DNA from: Biscogniauxia marginata
Lineage: Eukaryota; Ascomycota; Sordariomycetes; Xylariales; Xylariaceae
Direction: 5' to 3'
Assembly: GCA_022695795.1 (NCBI GenBank)
Contig: MU404079.1
Span: 186,001 to 250,000 of the forward strand
Length of the DNA: 64,000 bases
The position numbers were made by a program, and so were the translations under genes. This document shows, piece after piece, positions 23,113-35,765 of this stretch. Position 1 is the stretch's first letter; every line of letters begins with the position of its first letter. The notes below the pieces were generated by a model. It was not told where the DNA came from, made no database searches, and saw nothing but the letters and a program-made list of their open reading frames with translations.

Positions 23113-25725
23113 ATGAGGGTTCAGCGGGCCGTGGCCGTCCTCAATGACGGCCGCATCTTGGGCTCGAGATATAATGCGCGATTCCTCAGTCTGAGCTCCA
23201 GAACACCAGGAGCTCGTTCTCCCGCGCAGCTAATCGCCGCTCCCTTGCGAGTCGAGGGACGGAGATATTTTAATCTCACGAAACCGAGGTTCGCCGCTGC
23301 AAGTTCTGCCGCCGGCGCAGCGTGAGCAATGCCTCCATTCATTGAATTGGTGCGGTTCTGCGTCGACTGACCGGGAATAGCTTGAAACGAGCTGCTGAAG
23401 AGGCGCAAAACCTGACCCCCGAAGCTGTCCTTGCTAAGATGAGCCCGGAAGAGAAGAAGCGACTGTCAAGAGTGCGAAATATTGGTATTGCCGTACGTCT
23501 TCATGTCTCCGAGATTCCGCCAGTTGTGTAGCAAAGAGAGGGAAGGGCAAGGAATACTGAACAACACGGCAGGCGCATATTGACAGTGGGAAAACAACCG
23601 CTACCGAACGAGTGCTCTTCTACACCGGCCGAATCAAGGCTATACACGAGGTGCGAGGCAAGGATGGTGCTGGCGCCAAGATGGACTCTATGGATCTCGA
23701 GCGAGAGAAGGGAATTACTATCCAGTCCGCCGCCACATTCTGTGACTGGAAGAAGGTGGAGAACGGTCAGGAGGAAACATACCACATCAACTTGATCGAT
23801 ACCCCCGGCCACATCGACTTCACCATCGAGGTTGAGCGTGCCCTGAGAGTACTCGACGGTGCCGTCATGATTCTCTGCGCCGTCAGTGGTGTCCAGTCAC
23901 AGACCATCACAGTTGACCGACAGATGAAGCGGTACAATATTCCTCGAATCAGTTTCATCAACAAGATGGACCGAATGGGCGCCAATCCCTGGAAGGCGGT
24001 TGAGCAGATCAACTCAAAGCTGAAGTTTCCTGCCGCCGCAATTCAAGTGCCGATTGGAGCCGAAGATCAGTTCAAGGGTGTTGTTGATCTGATAGATATG
24101 AAAGCTATTTACAACGAAGGCCCGAAGGGAACGATAATACGAGTCGAGAACACGATACCGGATGAACTCAAGGAGTTTGCAGAGCAGAAACGACAGGTTT
24201 TGATCGAGAAGCTGGCAGATGTCGACGACGAGATTGCCGAAATTTTCCTGGACGAAGGCACGCCATCCCCGGAACAGATCAAGAACGCGATTCGAAGAGC
24301 CACCATCGCTCGCAAGTTCACTCCCGTTATGATGGGATCAGCCTTGGCTGATAAGTCCATTCAACCCATGCTTGATGGTGTGTGCGACTACCTCCCAAAC
24401 CCCGCCAACGTCGAAAATGTGGCATTAGATAAAACGAGGGACGAGGCGCAAACAAAACTAGTTCCCTACAACTCACTCCCGTTCGTTGGCTTGGCCTTCA
24501 AGCTCGAAGAGAACAACTATGGCCAGCTTACCTATATCCGAGTTTACCAGGGTACTCTCAGAAAGGGGTCGTACTTGTTTAACTCCCGAAACGACAAGAA
24601 GGTTAGAATCCCACGTATAGTGCGGATGCACTCAAACGAGATGGAGGATGTGAACGAGATCGGAGCCGGTGAAATCTGCGCTGTTTTTGGTGTCGAATGT
24701 GCCTCCGGCGACACTTTCACTGATGGAAACTTGCCGTACACCATGTCTTCCATGTTCGTGCCTGATGCGGTCATGTCGCTTTCCATCAAGCCCAAGAAAA
24801 GCACAGACGCAGACAACTTCAGTAAAGCTATGAATCGCTTCCAGCGCGAGGATCCTACTTTCCGACTGTATGTGGATGATGAAAGCGAAGAGACCATCAT
24901 ATCTGGTATGGGAGAGCTACACCTGGAAATCTATGTTGAACGTCTACGACGAGAATACAAGGTGGATTGTGCCACCGGCCAGCCTCGTGTTGCGTATCGG
25001 GAGACCATCGGACATAAGGCCGAGTTCGATTATCTTCTGCGAAGACAGACTGGTGGACCTGGTGACTTCGCTCGCGTCGGTGGTTGGATCGAGCCCAACC
25101 CAGACCCCGAGAAGAACTCCTTCGAGAACCAGGTCGTCGGTGGCGCCATCCCGGACAAGTTCATCTCGGCCTGTGGGAAAGGTTTCGAGATCGCGTGCGA
25201 GAAGGGGCCCTTGCTGGGCCACAAGGTCATCGGTGCGCGCATGGTGGTCAACGATGGCGCAACCCACGTGACGGACTCGTCGGATTTCGCCTTCAGCTTA
25301 GCGGCGCAGATGGCGTTCCGTAAGGTGTTCCCCGACGCCGGTGGCCAGGTACTGGAGCCGCTCATGAAAACAACTATTATGGCGCCCAATGAGTTCCAGG
25401 GCAACATCCTGATGTTGATGAATAAGCGCAACGCGACAATCATCGATACCGAGATCGGCAGTGAGGACTTCACCCTTATCGCCGACTGCAGTCTCAACGC
25501 CATGTTTGGGTTTAGCACGCAGCTGCGGGCTGCCACCCAGGGCAAGGGCGAGTTCAGCATGGAATTCAGCCACTACGCACCGGCGCCGCCGCATTTACAG
25601 TAAGTTCTCATCCCCCACCTGGGTTGTAATATAATATACTTGATTGATAGGTTGCTAACGAGCTATATAGGAAAGAGTTGGTTGCCAAATACCAGAAGGA
25701 ACTTGAGGCTAAGCGAACGAAGTAA
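23113..25725 (+). CDS. MEF1: Mitochondrial elongation factor G (EF-G1), 800 aa
   Basis: Four exons, join(23113..23321,23381..23492,23573..25599,25671..25725), 800 aa. This translational GTPase moves tRNA and mRNA through the mitochondrial ribosome. The N-terminus is rich in Arg, Ser and Ala and lacks acidic runs, as in a mitochondrial presequence. The GTPase motifs are all present: AHIDSGKTT (G1, at the start of exon 3), [14 protein letters not shown] (switch I), DTPGHIDF (G3) and INKMDRMG (G4). Domains II to V follow, including [18 protein letters not shown] (domain III) and the domain IV/V end [17 protein letters not shown]. The last 18 codons come from a tiny fourth exon ([17 protein letters not shown]). 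Length fits yeast Mef1 (761 aa) plus a longer presequence. Confidence 0.96.
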
Positions 25726-27143
25726 AGAGGCTGACCTCGTGAGAGGAAGGGGGACCAGGAACAGGGATGAGGATGTCAGAGTGTTAAATCTCCCTCTGAT
25801 GCCCGTTGGTGACTTTATCCTAGAGAGTTGGTTCCCTCAACTCAGTTCTTATCGTTACTAGTATTCAAATGATACAGCTCGGCGGACGACGGCATGATAT
25901 GCGGACGCATCACGGCCTCTCTACTTGAGTCTCATCTCGAGGCTTGACCATATGCATATGCACGGGCATAACTCGATAATGAGACTTACATGTACAACAT
26001 TTTTGTTACGAATACATTCACCCCCCTCCCCCAGTTACCTATACCTTACAAATTAGACGACGATAGGTGCGGCCGGTCCCTAGAAAATAAAACGAAATTC
26101 TAGGTTAAGGTAGACAGGTATCTGTTCATAAAGACTTTTTGTATCTAGACATGGAAAAAAATAAGGGAAGGGAAAGGAAAAGAAAGGAAAGGAACAAACG
26201 CGCAGAAGAGAGAGATCCCAAACCTTGAGCTGCTACCTTTTGAGGGAGAGTTAGGTAGGTAGGTATATATAGATATCCGGTACATGACCTCGGGCTGGGA
26301 AACGAAGGGATTTTAAACCGGTCTTTTTTTTTTTTTTACTTGTGGTATGATTAGGTATGATGCGACGTTTAGCAACAACACCCGCCCTTTTCCTTCTCCC
26401 TACGCTGCACTTTCCCCTCCCCCCCCGGGATTCTTCGGAAACCGGGGATAGGGGATAGGGGAAAAGGGGGGGAGAAAGGAGTGGAAAAGGGAAGAGGATG
26501 GGAATTGGGATATTTATATAAGTACCTACCTACCTACCTATATACACCAGAACACTCTTCACTCTGCGAAAAATCAAGACAAATATCATGGTTTTTGACA
26601 CAACCATCCGAATCTCCCCCCCCCCTTTCAGCTACACCGTGATTTTGTGGTCAATATAGGATCACCGAACATCATTCTTGTTCTTTTCTGTTGTCTCTGA
26701 GGAGGGGGGGTATCATATCCATTTATATTTTCTTTTTCTTTTCTCTTTCATCTCGTTCCCACCTCGTAGGTTCTATCTTCTAGAAATTTATTCAATCCCC
26801 TTTTTATTTTGTCTCTCTCCCCACTTTTACAATACCCCCCCAACTCCAGCCCCCAAAAGCCCTTCCTTCTTTTTTTTTCTTTCCTTCCCCGTTCTCCTTC
26901 CCCCCCCCCCCTTTCTCCCCTCAAACCTTACCAAATAGTTAAACCCCTAATGCCCTCCTTCTATGAGATCGCTAACTAGGTAAGTACCTAGCTGGTTACC
27001 TAGCTTTTGCGAAATACTAAAGAAAAAAAGAAGGGGGGAATTAAACCTATTGTTGTCACCGTCAGTAGCGGCAAAAGCAACGACGATATAATAATAACAC
27101 GAAGCTTCCCCCCCCTCCCCCTCTTTTTTTATTTTTTTTTTTT
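25726..27143. other. 1.4-kb convergent intergenic region with strand-biased tracts
   Basis: Lies between the 3' ends of MEF1 (plus) and LYS12 (minus), so it should hold both terminators. Purine runs occur at 26155-26210 and 26440-26500. A strongly pyrimidine-rich plus strand spans about 26690-26940, and TACC repeats lie near 26521-26545. No gene is supported; frames inside the tract are compositional. Confidence 0.55.
26690..26940 (+). repeat. Polypyrimidine/polypurine tract
   Basis: About 250 bp in which the plus strand is mostly C and T, with runs such as C10 and T9. Tracts like this can form triplex DNA. It is in the 3' flank of LYS12, whose transcript would be purine-rich here if it extends this far. 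Confidence 0.7.
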
Positions 27144-28376
<1,233 letters not shown>

Positions 28377-30999
28377 TTTTTCCCGCCCAATTGGTACCGT
28401 CTGAGGTGTGTGTTGCGGTACTATGGTTTGAAGCTCCCACGAATAAAAAATTGGTGGGTTTTTTTCCCCCCCTCCGATATTCCGACAGCGACGGGCTGCG
28501 GCGTGTCTCACTCCAGTTGTCTTTCCCAGCTTGTCGTGGTGGGGTAGGTACAAGCTACAAGCTACAAGCTAGTCCATATGACTTGCGGGAACCTGCGTCC
28601 GGGGATCGGAGCTTCTGGAAAAAGGAGCTGAATGTTCCAAGACAGGGGGTTCGAATTCGCTCCCGGGTGATGACAGCTGGATATGCCCCAAAAAATGATT
28701 GTACCGTACTTTTATTCCCTGCCGGCTGTATAATAATGTACCTAAGTACGGATTACCCGACATTCATTCATTAGGTGTGTATATGCATAATAACTATGTA
28801 TGCTAAGAGGTACATACGTTGCATTGCTCACCACTTGCTGCATTGGTCTTTGAATAAGAGGAACTCGTGTTGGCGGATGCATCACTACCTTACGAGATGC
28901 ATTCTGACTATAACTCCTAGTCTAGAGTAGATAGAGTCTGCATGGGATACCTACCCAGGTACCTAGGAGGCTGAGTGCTAATACGAGAGAGTTGCCTCTC
29001 GGGCTTGTGCCGAGCTGCCGCACGCGAGCTGACACGAGAGAGCGGAACGAGGCGAGAAAGCCGAACGGGAGATTCATCAGTGCTATAAGTAACGTAACCC
29101 TTGTTAAAGCTCGGTAATATAATCATAGGCGTTATTATCTACATATAGTTTAGCTGTCTGGAGTCTTATAAGAAAGATGAAACATCAATGTGGTGCATGC
29201 CTGCATGAAACACAAGGATCTCATAACCCGTGCATATTAATACCCTCTACCTTATTTATTATCATCATCCATGCTGTGTCGTCGATGCGGTCTCCACGAT
29301 GATTTATTTATATTACCATCGTGGTACATGAGACGAACTCTTGTGGTTCTTGCTCCATATCTCCGGACGGGGAGAACGAAAACAAAGAAGAGATGTACCA
29401 AACAGCAGGTTGCTCTGGTGATGGGGTTCTGGGACGTCAGGTGCATCGTTGTTGACCTTTGATTCTGTACATTGTACAAGTTTACATATTGCGATGTGCG
29501 AGTTGTGAGTCTGGAGCGCCACTGGAATTGGGATGCCGGATCGTCATCCGAGATTTGTTCTGCAGCCTGGGGACGACTCGTTCATCGGCCGATTCTAGAG
29601 TTTTTCTAGCGAACTCCAACGGCCTGGACAGCGTAGCAGTTTGTTAATTACATACATAACCTTAGAGGTTAGGTAGGTAACAAGTTTCTAATAGTTCGAT
29701 ATGGCGGGATACTACTAGACTATGTAGACCAATCAAGTAAGTGGACCTTGGTGTTAATTTGATACTTTACCTATGGGCCTAGGTAGGTACATACCTAGGT
29801 CATAGGTTATAAGTCACATCATCATGTTAGAGACACTGTGGTCAGTTCTCAGTTCAACTTGACGGTTCGATCCATCGAAAAGAGTTTACTCCGTACCTCA
29901 GGTGGGTACTTATTCAACTATCCAGAGTTTTTAATACACTCCATACCCGCATGTCGGGCCATACTACTTCCACTTTGGTATATGCAGCAATGGTGGATAG
30001 TGCGTGTCAGTTCTGTTACACGTCTGTACTATACGTAGGTAGGTAGGTACACAAGAACATGCATTACTAGCAGCTGCAGCAACTGGAGCTGCACCCGCTG
30101 TACTACATGACGGATTAATTGATTGATGCATGCCTACCTACCTAAACCTAGATAGGTACTAGATTGATAGGTTGGGGAAAAGACCTTACGCGTAGACAAG
30201 AGAAGAGGTAAACTAAAAAAAAAAAAACCTGAGAATATTTGAGCATTAAATCCTCCGAGCCCCTTAAAAAAGGCAGAATAGCTTTTATGCACAGAACCCG
30301 TAGAACCCGCACCCATGAAATTATTCCCTAATTTAAGGGACCCAAATGACCCCAATTTGAACCGCCATCCCACCAACTCTCCCGACGACATCGCATAAAG
30401 CGAGCCACCCTACCGTGCAGCAATCTTGTCTCTATCTATCCATTCTATTTGTTGTTGTTTTTTTTGTCGACTCACCGAGTGTCCGACCGCTACCTACTTT
30501 CTATCCTGCGCCGACATCCAACGCAATTTCCTCTTGTCGCATTGCTTGTTTGTCGTGCTCGACGCCGTTCTGCTTCCCACATACGTGTAATCTAGAAGAC
30601 ATCGTGGCTTTTCCGTCTCCATATTGGACGCCACCACGTTTACCTTGACCAGTCAGCCACCTGCCGGCCTTGTCTCGGCAACCTGCAACTTGAGCTTGGT
30701 GGTGGTGGTCCCCCCCCTTCCCTGCCCGCCCCCTATACGACCTCGCCCGTCTACCATCAACATTCGATCGAGACGCCCGGCAAACAGGACCGACATCATA
30801 GAATCCAAACGGTCGGACTGCCTGGCCTTAATAAGGGGCATGCGCTTGACACCATCAAACAGTGACTGCACTGATCCGCGGTGACGCCTTCTGAGATCTG
30901 ATCAGTAGCTTCGGCACCAGCCACGGCAGCTTCTCGCCCTTCTGTCGATACGCGTCATATCAACATCAGCGTTGCCGTATCTGGTCGCCAGTCGCAACC
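28377..30999. other. 2.6-kb intergenic region
   Basis: Divergent promoter space between LYS12 (minus) and the disordered-protein gene (plus). It carries several TAGGTAGG/CCTAGG motif groups (28950-28970, 29664-29676, 29778-29800, 30034-30052, 30132-30165). Short frames have no family match. The region from about 30,420 is C/T-rich and probably the leader of the gene at 31,000. Confidence 0.5.
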
Positions 31000-33304
31000 A
31001 TGTCTGGAGTTAAGAACCTCCGCGCCATGTTCGAGCAAAGGGGCGAGAACAACCCTCCTGATCGAGGGAGATCTCCCGGCCCAGGCATTCCTCCAATCGG
31101 TAAGACAGACACGCTTTCTTGACTCGTGAACCCTTGAGACAATACCACCCGCGAATCCCTATGGTACAACTCCAGCCTTCACATCATTCATTTGCGAATA
31201 TCCTAGTCTATCATCCCTCCAGCCTCACAATTCCATCCTAAGAGTTCTACCTCCTTGAAATAGATTCAACTTAACCTCTCTGGACTACCAACTCACAAGT
31301 CGCGCGACACGCGAACTAGATTGGATGGTTTTCGATTTTTATTTTTATTTTGCATCTAAGGGAGGATAGCTAACATCAGACCTTGCGCCACCAGCGTCTC
31401 CCACTACTGAATCACCCCGGCCTCTGTCCAAAGTTCGCACCTCCTTTGTCGCTGTCGAGAAGGACGGGCGGATAGGTCTGAGAAGAGAGCCCAGCGGAGA
31501 GTCGACATCGACATCGAGCCAGAAACTCGGAAACGACAACGAAGCGGTCACCCCCCCGTCTGTCTTCGATAGATCCGACGCCTCCAGCGACAACATGGCC
31601 CAGACCTCTCCCTTCAAGAAGAACCTCACCTACGAACCCATTCCTGAGTCTCCGAGGCAAGAAGCTCCCTCCAAGACCTCGCCCAAAAAGAGCCCGGGAA
31701 CTCCAGATATCGCCCCCAACGCGAATCCAGACAAGATCACAGACGAAGAAGAGCCCAAGGCCAAGATGCTCCCAGGTAATCCGACCGAATCGTCAGCTGT
31801 GAGGATGAGCGGTGTGACAACTAATGGAAGCATTGGGGATGTCCTGAATGGCACATCAGCGACAAACGCAAAGCCAAAGACATCAAAAGCGCCTCCCAAG
31901 GCAGTAGCTCCCATCTCAACACAAGCCAAGACTACTGTGAAAGCTCTCAAGTCGCCAATGCTTCCGAAAGCACCGCTTAAGGTCTCGAGTTCGACCCCCG
32001 AAAAGAAAGCTGCAGCGGCATCGACGGTTCCAGCAAAGGATGCGCCGAAGAAGAAAATCGCCACAAAGCAACCCTCCGCGACTACTAAACCAGCATCTAT
32101 CGACTCATCAGCCAGCGCAGGCGCCTCCAAGCCGAAGCCAAGGTCGCCCACTCGACCTGTTAAGCTGCCTTCCTCGCTCACAACACACACGGCCTCATCA
32201 GCATCAAAATTCGGAACCGGTCATACCAGTCCACCCACGAGACAAACACTTTCACGATCTTCCGGCAATTCCCAGCATCTCAATGCTGTGCCTCCTACCT
32301 CTCATAGATCACCCAGTAGAACGAGTCTCGGGACAGCAGGCACCGGTACCGGGGCTAGGACCCAAAAGCGTCAGAGTTCCAGTGTCCCTCGGCAACGCCC
32401 TAGTGTGGGACCACCACCAAAGCAGACGGCTAGAGACCACCCCATCGTGAAGAAAGAGGCCCAAGTTGACGAGAGCTTCCTTGCCCGGATGATGCGACCT
32501 ACTCAGGCCAGTTCCAGCAAGACATCGGAGAAGGCACCTATCACTCCGCCGCGGAGAGCAGCGCCGGTGAAAAAGACAGTGCCGAAAGAAGTTGAGACTA
32601 ATGCCAAGAAGGCTGCGGCTAGGGTCCACGCTGCAACTAGCAAACCGAAGGAGGCGAAGGAGGCTGTCAAGACGGTGGCAAAGGGGGCGCCTACGGCGAA
32701 GGAGGTTGCTCCTACTGTAGCCCAGGCGGAGACGGCTGAGGCTGCTACAGAGACAGCCAAGTCTTCAACCAATACCGTCACGATGCCTGTAGCGGAAAAG
32801 AAAGAAGTAGATGCAGCACCAACTGCCGCGGAGGTTGCTCCCGTGGTCGCCCAGACCGCAACAGCTGAGGATGCCATTGAAACTGCTAAGGCTTCTCAGG
32901 ACACTGTCGTCACGCCAATCGTAGAGAAACAGCCCGAGGCGGTTGTTGAGCCTATGGCGGCCGAGGAAGTCAATGATACCACGGAAAAAGTAGAGAAGAC
33001 TCTAGCACCCGCTGCAGTGATCACTCCGGCTCCGGAGAAGGTTGAGGATATCGAGGAGCTGGTCCAGGAGGCTGTAGAAAAACCCGTCGAGCCGCAGGTA
33101 GAGGAGGAAGTAGTTGAGGCGGAAAGCAGCGAGCCTGCTCCCGTCGAGGACGAATCTGCCCCTATCATAGAAGACGCTAAAGTCGAAGAGCCCAATGTAG
33201 AGGATCCTAAGACGGAGATGGGGACGGGGATGGGGACGGAGGAGGTCGTGGGAGAGGGAGAGCAGACACATACGAGCCTAGATACAGCTTCGGAGATCGC
33301 CTAG
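31000..33304 (+). CDS. Disordered Ala/Pro/Lys/Glu-rich protein, 674 aa
   Basis: Two exons, join(31000..31099,31380..33304), with a long 280-bp first intron; 674 aa. The N-terminus MSGVKNLRAMFEQRGEN and the block LSKVRTSFVAVEKDGRIGLR look conserved and may be short binding motifs. The remainder is low-complexity: Lys/Pro/Ser/Thr-rich to about residue 370, then Ala/Val/Glu-rich and strongly acidic, ending in GTGMGTEEVVGEGEQ. No folded domain, signal or membrane segment is seen. A direct repeat of about 43 residues (EVAPTVAQ... then EVAPVVAQ..., 129 nt apart at about 32,700 and 32,830) shows internal duplication. This is probably a scaffold or cytoskeleton/nuclear adaptor, but I do not recognise the family. 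The ATG at 31000 is chosen because exon 1 splices in frame to the VRTSFVAVE block. Confidence 0.75.
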
Positions 33305-33960
33305 GTGTACAGTCCTCGAAATCTGCAACTGTATAGGTGAAAACGTGGAAGATAGGGTGGGGGGGATGATGTCTCGCGGATCAATTGCCATCAACATTGT
33401 TAGCATACAACCGGAGTGCTTTTTTAGGGGGCTTACTTCACGAAGAGAAAAAGAAAGAGAAATTTTTTATTATTATACCTACACTATTGTATTAGGCGCG
33501 AGGCGCACATGATACCTTTTTTTTATTCTTTTTCTATAAAAATACTTGTTTCTCTCTTTTTCTTTTTTTTTAATTCAAACTTTCGTCTTTTTTTTATTCA
33601 AAAACTCCCGTCTCCTTTTTTTTTTCAAAATTGTTTTTTCAAACTTAGTCGTACTGAGAAGTATCACGATTCATGGGTTCATGGGCTTTCATTATCATTA
33701 TCATCATCGGAGGGAGGGAAAGAGGGAAGGAAGGGAAAGGGGGAAAGGGTGATAAACTCTTGAGGCCGGGGGTGTTTGTTTTTTTTTTTTTTTCAGATTA
33801 AACCCCCCCTCGTTTTCGGGTTTTGTTTAAGGTTGTGAAATGTGTATATTTATTATATATACCTAGTAAGCCCTTCTTAAAAATTGAAAAAAAAACCACT
33901 TTTTTTATTTAATTATTTTATTTTATATTTAAAAAGGGGTTTGTTTGTTTTTTTTTTACT

Positions 33961-33984
33961 TTTATTTATTTATAAATAAATAAA
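33961..33984. repeat. Perfect 24-bp AT palindrome
   Basis: Twelve-base arms of TTTA units meet at a central TATA, and the whole 24-mer equals its own reverse complement. It could extrude as a cruciform. It lies in extremely AT-rich sequence just before the LTR-like fragment. Confidence 0.85.
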
Positions 33985-34082
33985 TAGAAAGAAAGGTAAA
34001 AAGTAAAAAGCAAAAAAAAAAAAATTTTTAAAAAATGTTTATATATTTATGTCACAGGCAGGCTTGATGCAGGGTGCATATT

Positions 34083-34259
34083 TGTCATAGCTGGTATTAG
34101 CACGTGCCTTACCTGCTTCAGGTCAGTCCCTGACTTGAAGTAGATATATAAGGGTAGACTCCCTCCCCTTATATTGGGATAGAGCAAGCGTTTGTCTTGC
34201 CCTATCCCTCCTTCATAGGAATACACTGGTTGTACCTAGCTTGCCCTCTCGACGTGACA
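34083..34259 (+). mobile_element. Putative solo LTR fragment
   Basis: The fragment starts TGTCA and ends TGACA, a 5-bp terminal inverted repeat. Inside are a TATA-like ATATATAAGG at about 34144 and a CTCCCTCCCC tract. An imperfect 13-bp hairpin (arms 34176-34188 and 34196-34208) and an AATACA stretch near 34220 follow. This order resembles U3-R-U5 of short fungal LTRs. A longer alternative begins at 34050 (TGTCAC) and ends at the same GTGACA. No matching target-site duplication was found, and no internal gag-pol sequence is in the window, so it would be an old solo LTR. Confidence 0.42.
34176..34208. other. Hairpin, 13-bp stem
   Basis: GGGATAGAGCAAG pairs with CTTGCCCTATCCC with one mismatch, around a 7-base loop. 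It falls within the putative LTR, shortly after its TATA-like box, where an R-region stem could sit. Confidence 0.7.
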
Positions 34260-35664
34260 GCCTTTTATTATGTGTTTCTAGTTCTAGTCCTTCTACGTAA
34301 TAACTGCAATATTACCCATGCTCACAGGGTATGTATCGTGACAGAGAGGCTCGGGATCCGTTTCTCGATTCATAGTCTTTACTATCCTTTAACGAGCAGA
34401 TAATGAAAAATTTGTGTGTATAATGGGAGCGGTAGTATACCAAGATGTCATATGGCTCTGGGGGGGTGAAACCTGCCTAAGTCTCTAGGAGTTTGTATCA
34501 TCGACAAGAAGTCTTCCAGCTAGTCTAGTCGATTATAATTCTGCAACATGGGAACGATGGCATAAGAGAAGAGTAGGTTTGGTTTAGATGACACTACGAC
34601 TATATCGGTCCCTTCAAGCACTGCGGCCCCTTCTAGCCTTTCTTCTTTTGATAGTGCGCATCAACTCTGTCGGAAGAGGCCAGCTGATCCTCTCTCTCCT
34701 GGCCATTGTGTTTAGGTAACCACCGCAATACCCTCATTTAGGGGAAACTCAGTCTCTCGCCGGGCTCGAAAACAACTGAAGATTGATTAGATTCGAGATG
34801 CGAAGGGCTTCGAAAGCAGTTAGGCCGGAGGCCCCTGTCTGATTCGAGAGAGGTTGAATCGAAAGGTATCGAGGCGAATCAGACCGGAACGGACGTCCCG
34901 TGCGAGGATTGCCGGCGCGGGACGAAAACGGGATCAACACCCCACGAAAATGCCGGCTCATCGGTGCCTGAGACAGCTATGGTGGTGTCACTGGCAGGAG
35001 AAAATTAGGCGTCGCGCGGATGGAGAAGAAGTTGGTGACGCTGGAGATAGTATCCCTGACGTCGGCGAAGATGGACGTCTCCACGAGCTCGTTCACATCG
35101 TCTATATGTCCTTTTTTTTTTTTAGAATACATCAGGTTGGTGACGCGATCTTGGATTCTCAAGTCCTCGTCGTCGCCACCGCACCACACCAGTAACAACA
35201 TGTACTCTTTCTTGTATAGACGGCCTCCTCGACGCTACCTACTATCTGTGCATCGTAAGCTCTCTCTAGGTGTACGCTAACTTCCTTAGGGGCGGGCGTA
35301 TTAATAGGGAGGCTGAGAGAAAGGGGAAATACCCATGGATGGCTATGGACTTGTCTCCTTAGTCCCAGGGGCATTTACAAAGGGGGGGAGGGTGGGGGGG
35401 GTTAAGATCACTTGAGTGGAATACCGAATGGGAGAGACTAGAGAACCTGCAGGTTCGTTCGCCTGGGGTGGATGGAACTCGTATAAAATCATAGTTACCA
35501 CGACGACAACCAAGTTCTCCCGCATGGGAACCGTGATTGGATAAACCCACCTAAGTACCTAAGTTACTTACCTACCTACCTACCGTACCCAAGGGGTGAA
35601 AACAGATAAGGCCCAATAATTAGTTCTGCTCTCGACCACTGGCAGACGCCCCGCGTTTAAAAGA

Positions 35665-35765
35665 CGTGCGGTAGTATAACGGTCTGACGGTGAGGTCGGG
35701 AATCTACTGAGGGCGGCCAGTCTGCTTTGCCTTGACGGCGGGGTGCTGGGTTCAAACTCAGGATG
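35665..35765 (+). repeat. tRNA-promoter-like element (possible SINE relic)
   Basis: An A-box-like TAGTATAACGG (35672-35682) and a B-box-like GGTTCAAACTC (35749-35759) are in tRNA order. The T-arm stem CTGGG/CTCAG pairs around a shortened loop. The gap between boxes is about 66 nt, longer than in an intronless tRNA, and I cannot build an acceptor stem. A hairpin (TGAACTCC 35781-35788 with GGAGTTCA 35797-35804) and long T runs (35878-35905) follow. This suits a decayed tRNA-derived SINE better than a working tRNA gene. Confidence 0.3.

Noticed and set aside
28600..28680. GGGGGTTCGAATTCGC resembling a tRNA B box
   Set aside because: No A box at a suitable distance and no T-arm pairing.
31630..32190. 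186-codon minus-strand frame over the disordered protein
   Set aside because: Its hydrophobic composition is the complement of Lys/Pro/Ala-rich codons. No signal or domain supports it.
35665..35765. A functional tRNA gene
   Set aside because: Box-like sequences exist, but the box spacing, the short T-loop and the lack of an acceptor stem argue against a working tRNA.
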